Origin: Enterobacteriaceae bacterium UBA5654
GTDB taxonomy: Bacteria > Pseudomonadota > Gammaproteobacteria > Enterobacterales > Enterobacteriaceae
DNA: 22,868 nucleotides
NCBI GenBank assembly: GCA_002421005.1
Contig: DIJC01000006.1
Coordinates: 317-23,184 of the forward strand
Direction of reading: 5' to 3'
The notes under the pieces were generated by a model. That model made no database searches. It was not told where the DNA came from and was given only the letters and a program-made list of their open reading frames with translations. How positions within the stretch are numbered: the first letter of the stretch is position 1; each line of letters opens with the position of its first letter. Positions 9,068-17,148 of the stretch are shown here, one piece after another. The translations under genes and the position numbers were made by a program.

Positions 9068-10195
9068 TTATTGCGAGGCGCGTCCCAGATAGTTATCCCA
9101 GTCTTTCCAGACTGGCTGAAGACCGCGTGCGGTAAGCGCTTCGGCGACCTCTTCCGGGCGACGCGCATCATGCGGCGAAAACTGCTCCAGTTCAGGATGA
9201 TCGTCCGCGTAACCGCCGGGCTGCGTTTTGGAGAATGCGCTGACGTTGTTGATCGCCAGTGGGATCACCCGATCGCGGAACCATGGAGATTCTCGCGTGG
9301 AGAGCGACAGCTCGATTTCCGGGGCCAGCAGGCGGAAGGCGCAGATGGTTTGCACCAGCTGGCGCTCGTCCATGATTGACGCGGGTTCAATTCCGCCGGT
9401 GCAGGGACGCAGGCGCGGAAAGGAGATCGAAAAGCGGCTCTGCCAGTAGTGTTTCTGCAACCACAGCAGATGCTCCGCCACCATATAACAATCCACGCGC
9501 CAGCTATCGGACAGACCAATCAGCGCGCCGAGGCCGATCTTGTCGATCCCCGCGCGCCCCAGACGATCCGGCGTTTCCAGCCGCCAGAAGAAGTCCTGCT
9601 TTTTGCCCTTCAGATGATGCTGCGCATATTTCGCTTCATGATAGGTTTCCTGATAAACCATCACCCCATCCAGCCCGAGCGTTTTCAGTTCGGCATACTC
9701 CTCCTGCGCCAGCGGCTGGACTTCCATCTGCAACGAGGCGAAACGGCGGCGGATATCTGGTAGATGGCGGCGAAAGTAATCCATGCCGACTTTGCCCTGA
9801 TGCTCGCCCGTCACCAGCAGCAAATGCTCAAAGCCCAGCGCCTGGATCGCCTCGCACTCGCGGGCGATCTCCGCTTCATCCAGCGTTTTACGCTTGATGC
9901 GGTTACTCATGGAAAAACCGCAGTAGGTGCAGTCGTTGGCGCACAGATTAGAGAGATAAAGCGGGACGTAAAAGCTGACCGTATTGCCAAAACGCTGGCG
10001 GGTCAGACGTTGCGCCCGCTGCGCCAGCGGCTCCAGATAATCGCTGGCGGCAGGGGAGAGCAGGGCCATCATATCGTCACGCGTTGGGTGTGTGGCGCTA
10101 AGTGCCCGCTCCACGTCAGCAGCGGTCTTGCTGTTGATGCGCAGGCGGATATCGTCCCAGTCGAGCGTGCGCCAGCGGTCGGTAAAGGTGTTCAT
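9068..10195 (-). CDS. thiH: Tyrosine lyase of thiazole synthesis (radical SAM), ThiH
   Basis: ThiH splits tyrosine by radical SAM chemistry to give dehydroglycine (2-iminoacetate) for the thiazole ring, releasing p-cresol. The 375-residue protein is close to the 377 of E. coli. The radical SAM cysteines sit in LCANDCTYCGFS as C85-x3-C89-x2-C92 and hold the 4Fe-4S cluster. Its start overlaps the thiG stop by 4 bp (10192-10195), so the two are translationally coupled; the proteins form a complex. It is the last gene of the thiCEFSGH operon. Having ThiH rather than the oxygen-dependent ThiO fits a facultative anaerobe. Confidence 0.97.
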   Translation of the reverse strand: MNTFTDRWRTLDWDDIRLRINSKTAADVERALSATHPTRDDMMALLSPAASDYLEPLAQRAQRLTRQRFGNTVSFYVPLYLSNLCANDCTYCGFSMSNRIKRKTLDEAEIARECEAIQALGFEHLLLVTGEHQGKVGMDYFRRHLPDIRRRFASLQMEVQPLAQEEYAELKTLGLDGVMVYQETYHEAKYAQHHLKGKKQDFFWRLETPDRLGRAGIDKIGLGALIGLSDSWRVDCYMVAEHLLWLQKHYWQSRFSISFPRLRPCTGGIEPASIMDERQLVQTICAFRLLAPEIELSLSTRESPWFRDRVIPLAINNVSAFSKTQPGGYADDHPELEQFSPHDARRPEEVAEALTARGLQPVWKDWDNYLGRASQ

Positions 10196-10962
10196 GCGCT
10201 GGCCTCCAGAAACCCGGTGAGGGGGCTGGTGGCAACCGCCTGCATACTGCGCGCGCCCGGAACTGCCTGACGCGCCAACACACCTGCCTCTACTGCCAGC
10301 CGGAAGGCACGCGCCATCAGCACCGGATCGTCCGCCACTGCGATGGCGGTATTGACCAGCACCGCATCAGCGCCCATTTCCAGCGCCTGCGTCGCGTGGC
10401 TGGGCGCGCCGATCCCGGCGTCCACCACCACGGGCACCGTCGCCTGTGCAATGATGATTTCCAGCATCGCCCGCGTTTCCAGTCCCTGATTGGAGCCTAT
10501 CGGCGCGCCGAGCGGCATCACCGCCGCACAGCCGACCTCTTCCAGACGCTTACACAGCACCGGATCGGCTCCGCAATATGGCAGCACCACAAAGCCCTGT
10601 TTGACCAGCGTTTCGGCGGCTTTCAGCGTTTCAATTGGGTCCGGCAGCAGCCAGCGGGCATCCGGGTGGATCTCTAATTTCAGCCAGTTTGTGCCCAGCG
10701 CTTCGCGCGCCAGCTGCGCGGCAAATACCGCTTCCTGCGCCGTTTTTGCCCCGGAAGTGTTCGGCAGCAGCGTGATACCCGCTTCCAGCAGCGGCGCGAG
10801 AATGGCGTCATTGTGCTGGCGTAAATCCACCCGTTTCATCGCCAGCGTGACCAGCTGGCTGCCAGATGCGCGGATGGCATCCACCATCAGTTGCGACGAG
10901 GCAAATTTCCCGGTGCCGGTAAAAAGGTGAGAATCAAAGTGTTTATCTGCGATACGTAACAT
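10192..10962 (-). CDS. thiG: Thiazole synthase ThiG
   Basis: ThiG condenses 1-deoxy-D-xylulose 5-phosphate, dehydroglycine and sulfur carried by ThiS thiocarboxylate into the thiazole phosphate. The protein has 256 residues and a TIM-barrel fold. The Schiff-base lysine is K95 in NWLKLEIHP. Phosphate-binding glycine motifs are seen near GIGAPSHA and GADAVLVNTA. It starts 1 bp after the thiS stop (TGA at 10966-10964, ATG at 10962), with the GGAGG of the thiS tail acting as its Shine-Dalgarno. It is part of thiCEFSGH. Confidence 0.97.
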   Translation of the reverse strand: MLRIADKHFDSHLFTGTGKFASSQLMVDAIRASGSQLVTLAMKRVDLRQHNDAILAPLLEAGITLLPNTSGAKTAQEAVFAAQLAREALGTNWLKLEIHPDARWLLPDPIETLKAAETLVKQGFVVLPYCGADPVLCKRLEEVGCAAVMPLGAPIGSNQGLETRAMLEIIIAQATVPVVVDAGIGAPSHATQALEMGADAVLVNTAIAVADDPVLMARAFRLAVEAGVLARQAVPGARSMQAVATSPLTGFLEASA

Positions 10963-10963
10963 G

Positions 10964-11164
10964 TCAGCCTCCGGCGATAACCTGAAAAAGCAGGATCTGA
11001 TCGCCTTCCTGCACGATCTGTTGCTCCCAACGCTCGCGCGGCAGGATCTGTTGATTGAGCGCCAGCGCCACGCCCGGTTTTAACTGATGAAGCTGGTCGA
11101 GCAGGGTCGCGACGGTCAGATTTTCCGCGCACTGCATCGGCTCATCATTGAACTGGATCTGCAT
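10964..11164 (-). CDS. thiS: Sulfur carrier protein ThiS
   Basis: This small ubiquitin-like protein of 66 residues ends in Gly-Gly. The C-terminus is adenylated by ThiF and converted to a thiocarboxylate that donates sulfur to ThiG. Length matches the 66 residues of E. coli. The start lies inside the end of thiF (20-bp overlap, 11145-11164), and the codons for the C-terminal glycines double as the thiG ribosome-binding site. It is easily missed because of its size, but its context and GG tail make it certain. Confidence 0.97.
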   Translation of the reverse strand: MQIQFNDEPMQCAENLTVATLLDQLHQLKPGVALALNQQILPRERWEQQIVQEGDQILLFQVIAGG

Positions 11165-11903
11165 GACGCCCTCCGCATACCGGACAGCCGCTGGCGCGGC
11201 GCAGACTCAGACTGCGCCAGCTATTTGCCCGCCCATCGAAAAGCCGCAGTTCGCCCTGACGGGTATGGATGCCGCTAAGAAGTTTGATGGCTTCCAGCGC
11301 CTGGAGCGAGCCCATCACGCCCACCACCGGCCCAACAATGCCCGCCGTGCGGCAGTTGCGCTCCGGCTCGCTCTCATCCGGCCACAGGCAGCGGTAGCAG
11401 CCGTGCGTCCACGGTGGCGTCAGCACCATAAGCTGACCCCCGAAGCCGACGGCGCTGGCGGTGATGAGCGGCGTATCGTGGGCGACGCAGGCGGCGTTAA
11501 TCGCCTGGCGCGTCGCCATATTATCGGTGCAGTCGAGGACCACATCGGCACTGGCTACCGCGTGATGTAGCGCGTCGCCAGCGAGTCGCTGTGCCAGCGC
11601 CACCAGTTCAATGTCCGGGTTGAGTCGGGACAAACGTTGCTGCGCAACCTGCGCTTTGGAACGGGCGATGTCATCGGTAGTAAACGCAATTTGCCGTTGC
11701 AGATTGCTCAGGTGTACCTCGTCGTCATCCGCCAGCACCAGCGTGCCGACGCCTGCGCCCGCCAGATAGAGCGCGGCGGGCGCGCCAAGCCCGCCCAGCC
11801 CGACAATTAACGCCCGGCTGTCGAGCAGCCTTTGCTGTCCGTCGATGGCGATATCTTCCAGCAGGATCTGGCGACTGTAGCGCATAAAATCACGATCGTT
11901 CAT
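11145..11903 (-). CDS. thiF: ThiS adenylyltransferase ThiF
   Basis: This is an E1-like enzyme that activates the ThiS C-terminus with ATP. The nucleotide-binding GLGGLG is at residues 35-40, and zinc is held by C169-x2-C172 and C240-x2-C243. The catalytic C184 is in NCRTAG; every position equals the E. coli numbering. I start it at MNDRDFMRYS (11903), giving 252 residues. An upstream in-frame ATG at 11924 would add seven unrelated residues and extend the overlap with thiE. With the chosen start the overlap with thiE is 14 bp and a GGGGGTGG precedes the ATG. It is the third gene of the operon. Confidence 0.96.
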   Translation of the reverse strand: MNDRDFMRYSRQILLEDIAIDGQQRLLDSRALIVGLGGLGAPAALYLAGAGVGTLVLADDDEVHLSNLQRQIAFTTDDIARSKAQVAQQRLSRLNPDIELVALAQRLAGDALHHAVASADVVLDCTDNMATRQAINAACVAHDTPLITASAVGFGGQLMVLTPPWTHGCYRCLWPDESEPERNCRTAGIVGPVVGVMGSLQALEAIKLLSGIHTRQGELRLFDGRANSWRSLSLRRASGCPVCGGRHADPVQ

Positions 11904-12534
11904 CGCCCACCCCCGCCAGTTCAAGAAGCTGCGTAGTTGCCGCCCGCCAGTCTGTCGCCTGGGTAATGGCGCTGACTACCGCAATGCTGCCGACGCCGGT
12001 TGCCAGCACCGCCGGGGCGCGTTCAAGGCTGATGCCGCCAATGGCGACCGTCGGATAATCTGCGAGCCGACGAATATGTTTCGCCAGTTGATCCAGCCCC
12101 TGCGGCGCGGAAGGCATTTGTTTCGTCTGCGTCGGGAAGACGTGGCCCAGCGCAATGTAGGAAGGTCGTGCCGCCAGCGCGATATCGATTTCCATATCGT
12201 CATGTGTCGATACGCCGAGCCGCAGCCCCGCCGCCTGGATCGCCTTCAGGTCGGTCGTTTCCAGATCTTCCTGACCCAGATGTACGCCGTAAGCCTGATG
12301 TTTAATCGCCAGTCGCCAGTAATCGTTGATAAACAGCCGGGCGTGGTAGCGCCGACCAAGCGCGATGGCGCGGATGACATCGTTCTCCACCTCCTCATCG
12401 CGCTTATCTTTGATCCGCAACTGGAGTGTGCGCACGCCCGCGTCCAGCAGACGTTCGATCCACGTCACGCTATCGACCACCGGATACAGTCCCAGCCGGA
12501 AGGGGACCGGCGGAAAATCAGGTTGATAACTCAT
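11890..12534 (-). CDS. thiE: Thiamine phosphate synthase ThiE
   Basis: ThiE joins the pyrimidine (HMP-PP) and thiazole phosphates to thiamine phosphate. The 214 residues form one TIM barrel, against 211 in E. coli. Conserved stretches are TLQLRIKDK, FINDYWRLA, GVHLGQEDL, GVSTH, YIALGHVFPTQTK and AIGGI, which bind the diphosphate and thiazole. It overlaps the thiC stop by 4 bp (12531-12534, an ATGA junction), so translation is coupled. No anomalies are seen. Confidence 0.97.
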   Translation of the reverse strand: MSYQPDFPPVPFRLGLYPVVDSVTWIERLLDAGVRTLQLRIKDKRDEEVENDVIRAIALGRRYHARLFINDYWRLAIKHQAYGVHLGQEDLETTDLKAIQAAGLRLGVSTHDDMEIDIALAARPSYIALGHVFPTQTKQMPSAPQGLDQLAKHIRRLADYPTVAIGGISLERAPAVLATGVGSIAVVSAITQATDWRAATTQLLELAGVGDERS

Positions 12535-14426
12535 ACTTCCTCCTGACGCAGGTAGATCTCGCCGCCTTTTGCGCGGAAGCTGTTGGACATTTCCGCCATG
12601 CCGGATTCCTGCTCCTGCTTCGCCGCAAAATCACGGACTTCCTGGCTGATTTTCATTGAGCAGAATTTCGGTCCGCACATTGAACAGAAGTGCGCCACTT
12701 TGCCGGATTCCTGCGGCAGGGTTTCATCGTGATAAGCGCGGGCAGTGAACGGGTCGAGCGCGAGGTTAAACTGATCTTCCCAGCGGAATTCGAAGCGCGC
12801 TTTTGACATGGCGTTGTCGCGGATTTGTGCTCCCGGATGCCCCTTCGCCAGATCCGCCGCGTGAGCCGCAATTTTGTAAGTGATCAGCCCCTGCTTCACG
12901 TCTTCTTTGTTCGGCAGGCCGAGGTGTTCTTTTGGGGTGACGTAGCACAGCATCGCGCAGCCGAACCAGCCAATCATCGCTGCGCCAATGCCGGAAGTGA
13001 AGTGGTCGTAGCCCGGTGCGATATCGGTAGTCAACGGTCCCAGCGTATAAAACGGCGCTTCATGGCAGTGCTCCAGCTCTTCCGTCATATTGCGGCGGAT
13101 CATCTGCATTGGCACATGGCCCGGACCTTCAATCATTACCTGCACATCATATTCCCAGGCGATTTTGGTCAGTTCACCCAGCGTATGCAGTTCAGCAAAC
13201 TGCGCCTCGTCGTTGGCATCCTGAATCGAGCCGGGACGCAGGCCGTCGCCGAGCGACAGGGAAACGTCGTAGGCAGCGCAGATTTCACAGATGTCACGAA
13301 AGCGCTCGTAGAGGAAGTTTTCCCGGTGATGGGAGAGGCACCATTTCGCCATGATCGAGCCACCGCGCGAGACAATGCCGGTCAGCCTTTTGGCGGTCAT
13401 CGGCACGTAGCGCAGCAGCACGCCTGCGTGAATGGTGAAGTAGTCCACACCCTGTTCCGCCTGCTCCAGCAAGGTGTCGCGGAAAGCTTCCCAGGTCAGA
13501 TCTTCAGCGATGCCGTTGACCTTCTCCAGCGCCTGGTAGATCGGCACTGTACCGATAGGCACCGGGCTGTTGCGCAGGATCCACTCGCGGGTTTCGTGAA
13601 TATAGCGTCCGGTGGAGAGGTCCATCACCGTGTCCGCGCCCCAGCGCGTAGACCACACCAGTTTTTCCACTTCTTCCTCAATCGAGGAAGTCACCGCCGA
13701 GTTGCCGATATTGGCGTTCACTTTCACCAGGAAATTGCGCCCGATGATCATCGGTTCGGATTCCGGGTGATTGATGTTGGCCGGAATAATTGCCCGTCCG
13801 GCGGCAACTTCATCGCGGACGAATTGCGGGGTGATATTCTCCGGCAGGCGTGCGCCAAAGCCCTGACCCGGATGCTGGTGACGCAGCACTTCACTGCGGA
13901 TGCGCTCGCGTCCCATATTTTCGCGGATGGCGATAAACTCCATCTCCGGCGTCACGATGCCCCGACGCGCGTAGTGCAACTGGGTCACGCATTTGCCGCT
14001 CTTCGCCCGTTTCGGGGTTAGCAGGCCGCTGAAGCGCAGTTCGTCCAGACCGTCATCCGCCAGCCGCGCTTTGGTGTACGCGGAGCTACGGTCGGACAGT
14101 TCTTCGCTGTCATTCCGCGCATCAATCCACGGCTGGCGCAGCTTTGCCAGGCCTTGCTGGACGTTGATTTTGACGTCGGGATCGCCATACGGACCGGAGG
14201 TATCGTAGACCGGGACGGCTTCGTTCTCTTCAAACTGCGGGTTGTCTTTAGCGCCGCCGATAAGCGTCGGGCTAAGCGCAATCTCACGCATCGGGATGCG
14301 GATATCTGGCCGGGAGCCGGTGATGTAAATGCGCGTGGAGTTAGGGAAGGCGGTGCCTTCAAGGGTATCAATGAAACGTTGTGCGTGCTCGCGTTGTTCG
14401 CGGCGGGTCAGTTTAGTGGCAGACAT
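12531..14426 (-). CDS. thiC: Phosphomethylpyrimidine synthase ThiC
   Basis: ThiC rearranges the purine intermediate AIR into the HMP-phosphate moiety of thiamine, a radical SAM reaction. It has 631 residues, as in E. coli. The non-canonical C-terminal cluster motif is FCSMCGPKFC, Cys581-x2-Cys584-x4-Cys589. It is the first gene of the thiCEFSGH operon. The ATG at 14426 is preceded by a modest GGAATGAG. Just over 90 bp upstream ends a TPP riboswitch, so expression falls when thiamine diphosphate is abundant. By drawing AIR it competes with the purine pathway, whose purHD genes lie in the same window. Confidence 0.98.
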   Translation of the reverse strand: MSATKLTRREQREHAQRFIDTLEGTAFPNSTRIYITGSRPDIRIPMREIALSPTLIGGAKDNPQFEENEAVPVYDTSGPYGDPDVKINVQQGLAKLRQPWIDARNDSEELSDRSSAYTKARLADDGLDELRFSGLLTPKRAKSGKCVTQLHYARRGIVTPEMEFIAIRENMGRERIRSEVLRHQHPGQGFGARLPENITPQFVRDEVAAGRAIIPANINHPESEPMIIGRNFLVKVNANIGNSAVTSSIEEEVEKLVWSTRWGADTVMDLSTGRYIHETREWILRNSPVPIGTVPIYQALEKVNGIAEDLTWEAFRDTLLEQAEQGVDYFTIHAGVLLRYVPMTAKRLTGIVSRGGSIMAKWCLSHHRENFLYERFRDICEICAAYDVSLSLGDGLRPGSIQDANDEAQFAELHTLGELTKIAWEYDVQVMIEGPGHVPMQMIRRNMTEELEHCHEAPFYTLGPLTTDIAPGYDHFTSGIGAAMIGWFGCAMLCYVTPKEHLGLPNKEDVKQGLITYKIAAHAADLAKGHPGAQIRDNAMSKARFEFRWEDQFNLALDPFTARAYHDETLPQESGKVAHFCSMCGPKFCSMKISQEVRDFAAKQEQESGMAEMSNSFRAKGGEIYLRQEEV

Positions 14427-14486
14427 AGCTCATTCCAGAAAGTTAAGGACGTGGCTTGTCAGACAACGGATGGAGTAATGGATGTA

Positions 14487-14506
14487 CTTTGCCCGTAAAG
14501 GCAAAG
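14487..14506 (-). other. Hairpin in the thiC leader between riboswitch and start codon
   Basis: CTTTGCC and GGCAAAG form a 7-bp stem with a 6-nt loop inside the expression platform. There is no T-run, so it is not itself a terminator. It could compete with aptamer or ribosome-site pairing. Confidence 0.4.
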
Positions 14507-14521
14507 CCAAAAGCAGAATTA

Positions 14522-14610
14522 CTCTTGTTCCCTTCGCAGGTATTAACCTGATCAGGTTCCGCGGATCCCGAATGAACGGTCTCAGCCTAAAATAGGCACT
14601 CCGACAAGAA
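14522..14610 (-). ncRNA. TPP (thiamine diphosphate) riboswitch, THI element
   Basis: Read on the minus strand, the conserved landmarks appear in order: TCGGAGTGCC, GGCTGAGA, a short stem-loop arm, then GGAACCTGATCAGGTTAA and TACCTGCGAAGGGAA. TTCTTGT at the start pairs with ACAAGAG at the end to form P1. This is the standard TPP aptamer in front of thiC in enterobacteria. There it is known to lower translation and cause Rho-dependent termination when the ligand binds. The expression platform here has no obvious intrinsic terminator, consistent with that. Confidence 0.95.
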
Positions 14611-14627
14611 AAACCCCCGCAGGGGTG
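14609..14627 (-). terminator. Short intrinsic terminator of rsd
   Basis: On the minus strand CCCC-TGC-GGGG is followed by GTTTTT, about 32 bp after the rsd stop. The stem is short but GC-only. It directly abuts the TPP aptamer. Confidence 0.6.
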
Positions 14628-14656
14628 TATATAAATTACGCGTTAATGTTTAAGAA
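14628..14656 (-). promoter_or_regulatory. Candidate thiC promoter
   Basis: On the minus strand TTCTTA (14656-14651) and TATATA (14633-14628) are 17 bp apart. The start would be near 14621, about 11 nt before the aptamer. The -35 box is weak; the -10 box and its placement between rsd and the riboswitch support it. Confidence 0.4.
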
Positions 14657-14657
14657 C

Positions 14658-15161
14658 TCAAGCAGGTCGTGCGACGTTGCTTTCGTCATTGGCGCTTTCA
14701 CTCAGGTTGTAATCAAACGCCAGTTGGATCAGTTTATCTTCCAGCGTAAAGCGTGCCGCCAGTGCTTCACCAATAGCGGAGAGCGCCTGCTGAAACTCGA
14801 GGCAGTTATCATGATCGATAGCGCTTTCAAGACTGGAATCGTAGTAACCCATGATTTCCTGAGTGTTAGCTTCCAGTTGCGGATACAGTTTGGTGGCGGC
14901 GATAAGTGGGCTTGCCCCTTCCATTTCATTGACAATGCGTTCATAAATACTGAAATGACCGGCGGAAAGATAATCAACGAGGTTATGGCAGAAATCATCA
15001 AGCGCTTTTTCGTCGAGTTGGGTGATGGATTCTTTGCCTGGCTTAAGGCCCACAAGGTTGTAGTACGTCACAAGCAACTGCTTGCGCACCTGTAGCCAGC
15101 GATCGACAAGGTCATTACTTCCCCCAACGCGCTCCGTTAGTCTTTCCAGGTGGTTTAGCAT
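14658..15161 (-). CDS. rsd: Regulator of sigma D (anti-sigma-70 factor) Rsd
   Basis: Rsd binds free sigma-70 in stationary phase and frees core polymerase for alternative sigma factors. It is an all-helical cytoplasmic protein. The start at 15161 (MLNHLERLTERV) matches the known N-terminus and has GGGG six bases upstream; a longer reading frame begins 13 residues earlier without family support. The 167 residues are slightly longer than the 158 of E. coli because the C-terminal tail after LEDKLIQLAFDY differs and is extended. It is transcribed away from nudC and followed by its own terminator before thiC. Confidence 0.95.
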   Translation of the reverse strand: MLNHLERLTERVGGSNDLVDRWLQVRKQLLVTYYNLVGLKPGKESITQLDEKALDDFCHNLVDYLSAGHFSIYERIVNEMEGASPLIAATKLYPQLEANTQEIMGYYDSSLESAIDHDNCLEFQQALSAIGEALAARFTLEDKLIQLAFDYNLSESANDESNVARPA

Positions 15162-15259
15162 AAATGACCCCGTAAAATTAAGATTAGAAAAATTGTTCAC
15201 TAAATATGTGAAAATAATGTTACCAACATGCCAGTGAAACTAAGGTTGTGCAAGTGATT

Positions 15260-16033
15260 ATGGACCGTATTATCGAGAAGTCAGATTGCGGCTGGTGGAT
15301 AGTCAGCCATGAACAAAAATTATGGCTGCCCGCCGGAGAATTACCACACGGCGAGGCAGGAAATTTTGATCTTGTGGGTCAGCGCGCACTCCATATCGGC
15401 GAATGGGAAGGCGAAGCGGTATGGCTGGTGCAGCAGGGGCGTCGTCATGAGATGGGATCGGTGCGCCAGGTCATCACTCAGGATGCCGGATTATTCCAGT
15501 TGGCCGGGCGCGGCGTGCAGCTTGCCGAATTTTATCGCTCGCATAAATTCTGCGGCTACTGTGGTCATGCCATGCATCCCAGCAAGACCGAATGGGCGAT
15601 GCTGTGCAGCCATTGTCGCGAGCGCTACTACCCACAAATCGCGCCGTGCATCATCGTGGCGATACGTCGCGGCGACGCCATTTTGCTGGCACAGCACACG
15701 CGCCATCGCAACGGCGTTTATACCGTGCTGGCGGGCTTCACTGAAGTGGGCGAAACGCTGGAGCAAACCGTCGCCCGCGAGGTCATGGAAGAGAGCGGCA
15801 TTACCGTGAAAAATCTGCGCTATGTGACCTCCCAGCCGTGGCCGTTCCCCCAGTCGTTGATGACTGCATTTATGGCCGAATACGATAGCGGCGAAATCGT
15901 CATCGACCCGAAAGAATTGCTGGATGCAGGCTGGTATCGCTATGACAACTTGCCGCTGCTGCCGGAGGCGGGAACCGTGGCGAGACGCCTGATCGAAGAT
16001 ACCGTGGCATTGTGTCGGGCAGAGGACGCCTAG
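15260..16033 (+). CDS. nudC: NADH pyrophosphatase / RNA deNADding enzyme NudC
   Basis: This Nudix hydrolase cleaves NADH to NMNH and AMP and removes NAD caps from RNA 5' ends. It has 257 residues, as in E. coli. The zinc ribbon is C98-x2-C101 and C116-x2-C119 (FCGYCGH, LCSHC). The Nudix box is at about 159-181 (GFTEVGETLEQT, then REVMEESG) with catalytic Glu174, Glu177 and Glu178, followed by the NADH-family signature SQPWPFPQS (191-199). The ATG at 15260 gives the standard protein. In-frame GTGs at 15248 and 15254 exist, and the AAGG at 15242-15245 would suit 15254 better, so the true start could be two codons earlier. It heads the nudC-hemE-nfi group. Confidence 0.96.
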   Translation: MDRIIEKSDCGWWIVSHEQKLWLPAGELPHGEAGNFDLVGQRALHIGEWEGEAVWLVQQGRRHEMGSVRQVITQDAGLFQLAGRGVQLAEFYRSHKFCGYCGHAMHPSKTEWAMLCSHCRERYYPQIAPCIIVAIRRGDAILLAQHTRHRNGVYTVLAGFTEVGETLEQTVAREVMEESGITVKNLRYVTSQPWPFPQSLMTAFMAEYDSGEIVIDPKELLDAGWYRYDNLPLLPEAGTVARRLIEDTVALCRAEDA

Positions 16034-16074
16034 TTTCTTATATACTGTCCGGCATAACGTAAAAGGAAATCATA

Positions 16075-17139
16075 ATGACCGAACTGAAGAACGATCGTTA
16101 CCTGCGCGCGCTGCAACGTCAGCCTGTTGATGTCACACCGGTATGGATGATGCGCCAGGCCGGGCGCTATTTGCCGGAATATAAAGCGACGCGCGCCCAG
16201 GCGGGCGATTTTATGTCGCTGTGCAAAAACGCCGAGCTGGCCTGTGAAGTCACCCTGCAACCGCTGCGCCGCTATAAGCTGGATGCGGCGATCCTCTTCT
16301 CGGATATCCTGACCATCCCTGACGCGATGGGGCTGGGTCTGTATTTTGAAGCTGGCGAAGGCCCGCGTTTCACCTCGCCCATCACCTGCAAAGCCGACGT
16401 CGACAAACTGCCGGTGCCCGATCCTGAACTGGAGCTGGGCTACGTTATGAACGCTGTACGCACCATTCGCCGCGCGTTAAAAGGCGAGGTGCCGCTAATC
16501 GGTTTTTCCGGCAGCCCGTGGACGCTGGCAACCTACATGGTCGAAGGCGGCAGCAGTAAAGCCTTTACCGTTATCAAAAAGATGATGTATGCCGAACCGC
16601 AAACGCTGCATCTGTTGCTTGATAAGCTGGCGAAAAGCGTCACTTCGTACCTGAATGCGCAAATCAAAGCAGGCGCACAGTCGGTGATGATTTTTGATAC
16701 CTGGGGCGGCGTGTTGACCGGGCGCGACTACCAGCAGTTCTCGCTTTATTACATGCATAAAATTGTCGATGGTCTGCTGCGTGAAAACGAAGGCCGACGC
16801 GTGCCGGTGACGCTGTTTACCAAAGGCGGCGGTCAGTGGCTGGAAGCGATTGCTGAAACCGGCTGCGACGCGCTGGGCCTCGACTGGACGACTGATATTG
16901 CCGATGCGCGCCGTCGCGTCGGCGACAAAGTAGCATTACAGGGCAACATGGACCCGTCGATGCTTTATGCCTCTCCTGAACGCATTGAAGAGGAAGTGGC
17001 GACTATACTTGCAGGTTTCGGCCAGGGTGAAGGCCACGTCTTCAATCTTGGTCACGGCATCCATCAGGATGTCCCACCGGAACATGCAGGCGTATTTGTC
17101 GAGGCGGTTCACCGTCTCTCTGCGCCTTACCACAAGTAA
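16075..17139 (+). CDS. hemE: Uroporphyrinogen decarboxylase HemE
   Basis: HemE removes four carboxyl groups from uroporphyrinogen III to give coproporphyrinogen III in haem synthesis. It has 354 residues, identical in length to E. coli. The N-terminal signature PVWMMRQAGRYLPEY carries the substrate-binding arginines R27 and R31. The key aspartate is D77 in FSDILTIPDAMG, and the second signature is GFSGSPWTLATYMVEG. The ATG follows AAAAGGA at a good distance. A TATACT at 16041-16046 could be a -10 box of its own promoter, though no convincing -35 box is seen. Confidence 0.98.
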   Translation: MTELKNDRYLRALQRQPVDVTPVWMMRQAGRYLPEYKATRAQAGDFMSLCKNAELACEVTLQPLRRYKLDAAILFSDILTIPDAMGLGLYFEAGEGPRFTSPITCKADVDKLPVPDPELELGYVMNAVRTIRRALKGEVPLIGFSGSPWTLATYMVEGGSSKAFTVIKKMMYAEPQTLHLLLDKLAKSVTSYLNAQIKAGAQSVMIFDTWGGVLTGRDYQQFSLYYMHKIVDGLLRENEGRRVPVTLFTKGGGQWLEAIAETGCDALGLDWTTDIADARRRVGDKVALQGNMDPSMLYASPERIEEEVATILAGFGQGEGHVFNLGHGIHQDVPPEHAGVFVEAVHRLSAPYHK

Positions 17140-17148
17140 GGAGTTGTT

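Noticed and set aside
9376..9897. Open frame of 173 codons antisense to thiH
   Set aside because: Pro/Ala/Arg-rich shadow; thiH on the opposite strand is certain.
12825..14021. Open frame of 398 codons antisense to thiC
   Set aside because: Shadow of the high-GC thiC coding frame; no recognisable protein motifs.
15193..15220. Possible nudC promoter TTGTTC with TAATGT
   Set aside because: Half-matching boxes in an AT-rich gap with a 16-bp spacer; too weak to claim, though promoters for rsd and nudC must lie in 15162-15259.
16010..16046. Possible hemE promoter (TTGTGT and TATACT)
   Set aside because: The spacing is 25 bp and no better -35 box is found, so it is only mentioned as a potential -10 element.
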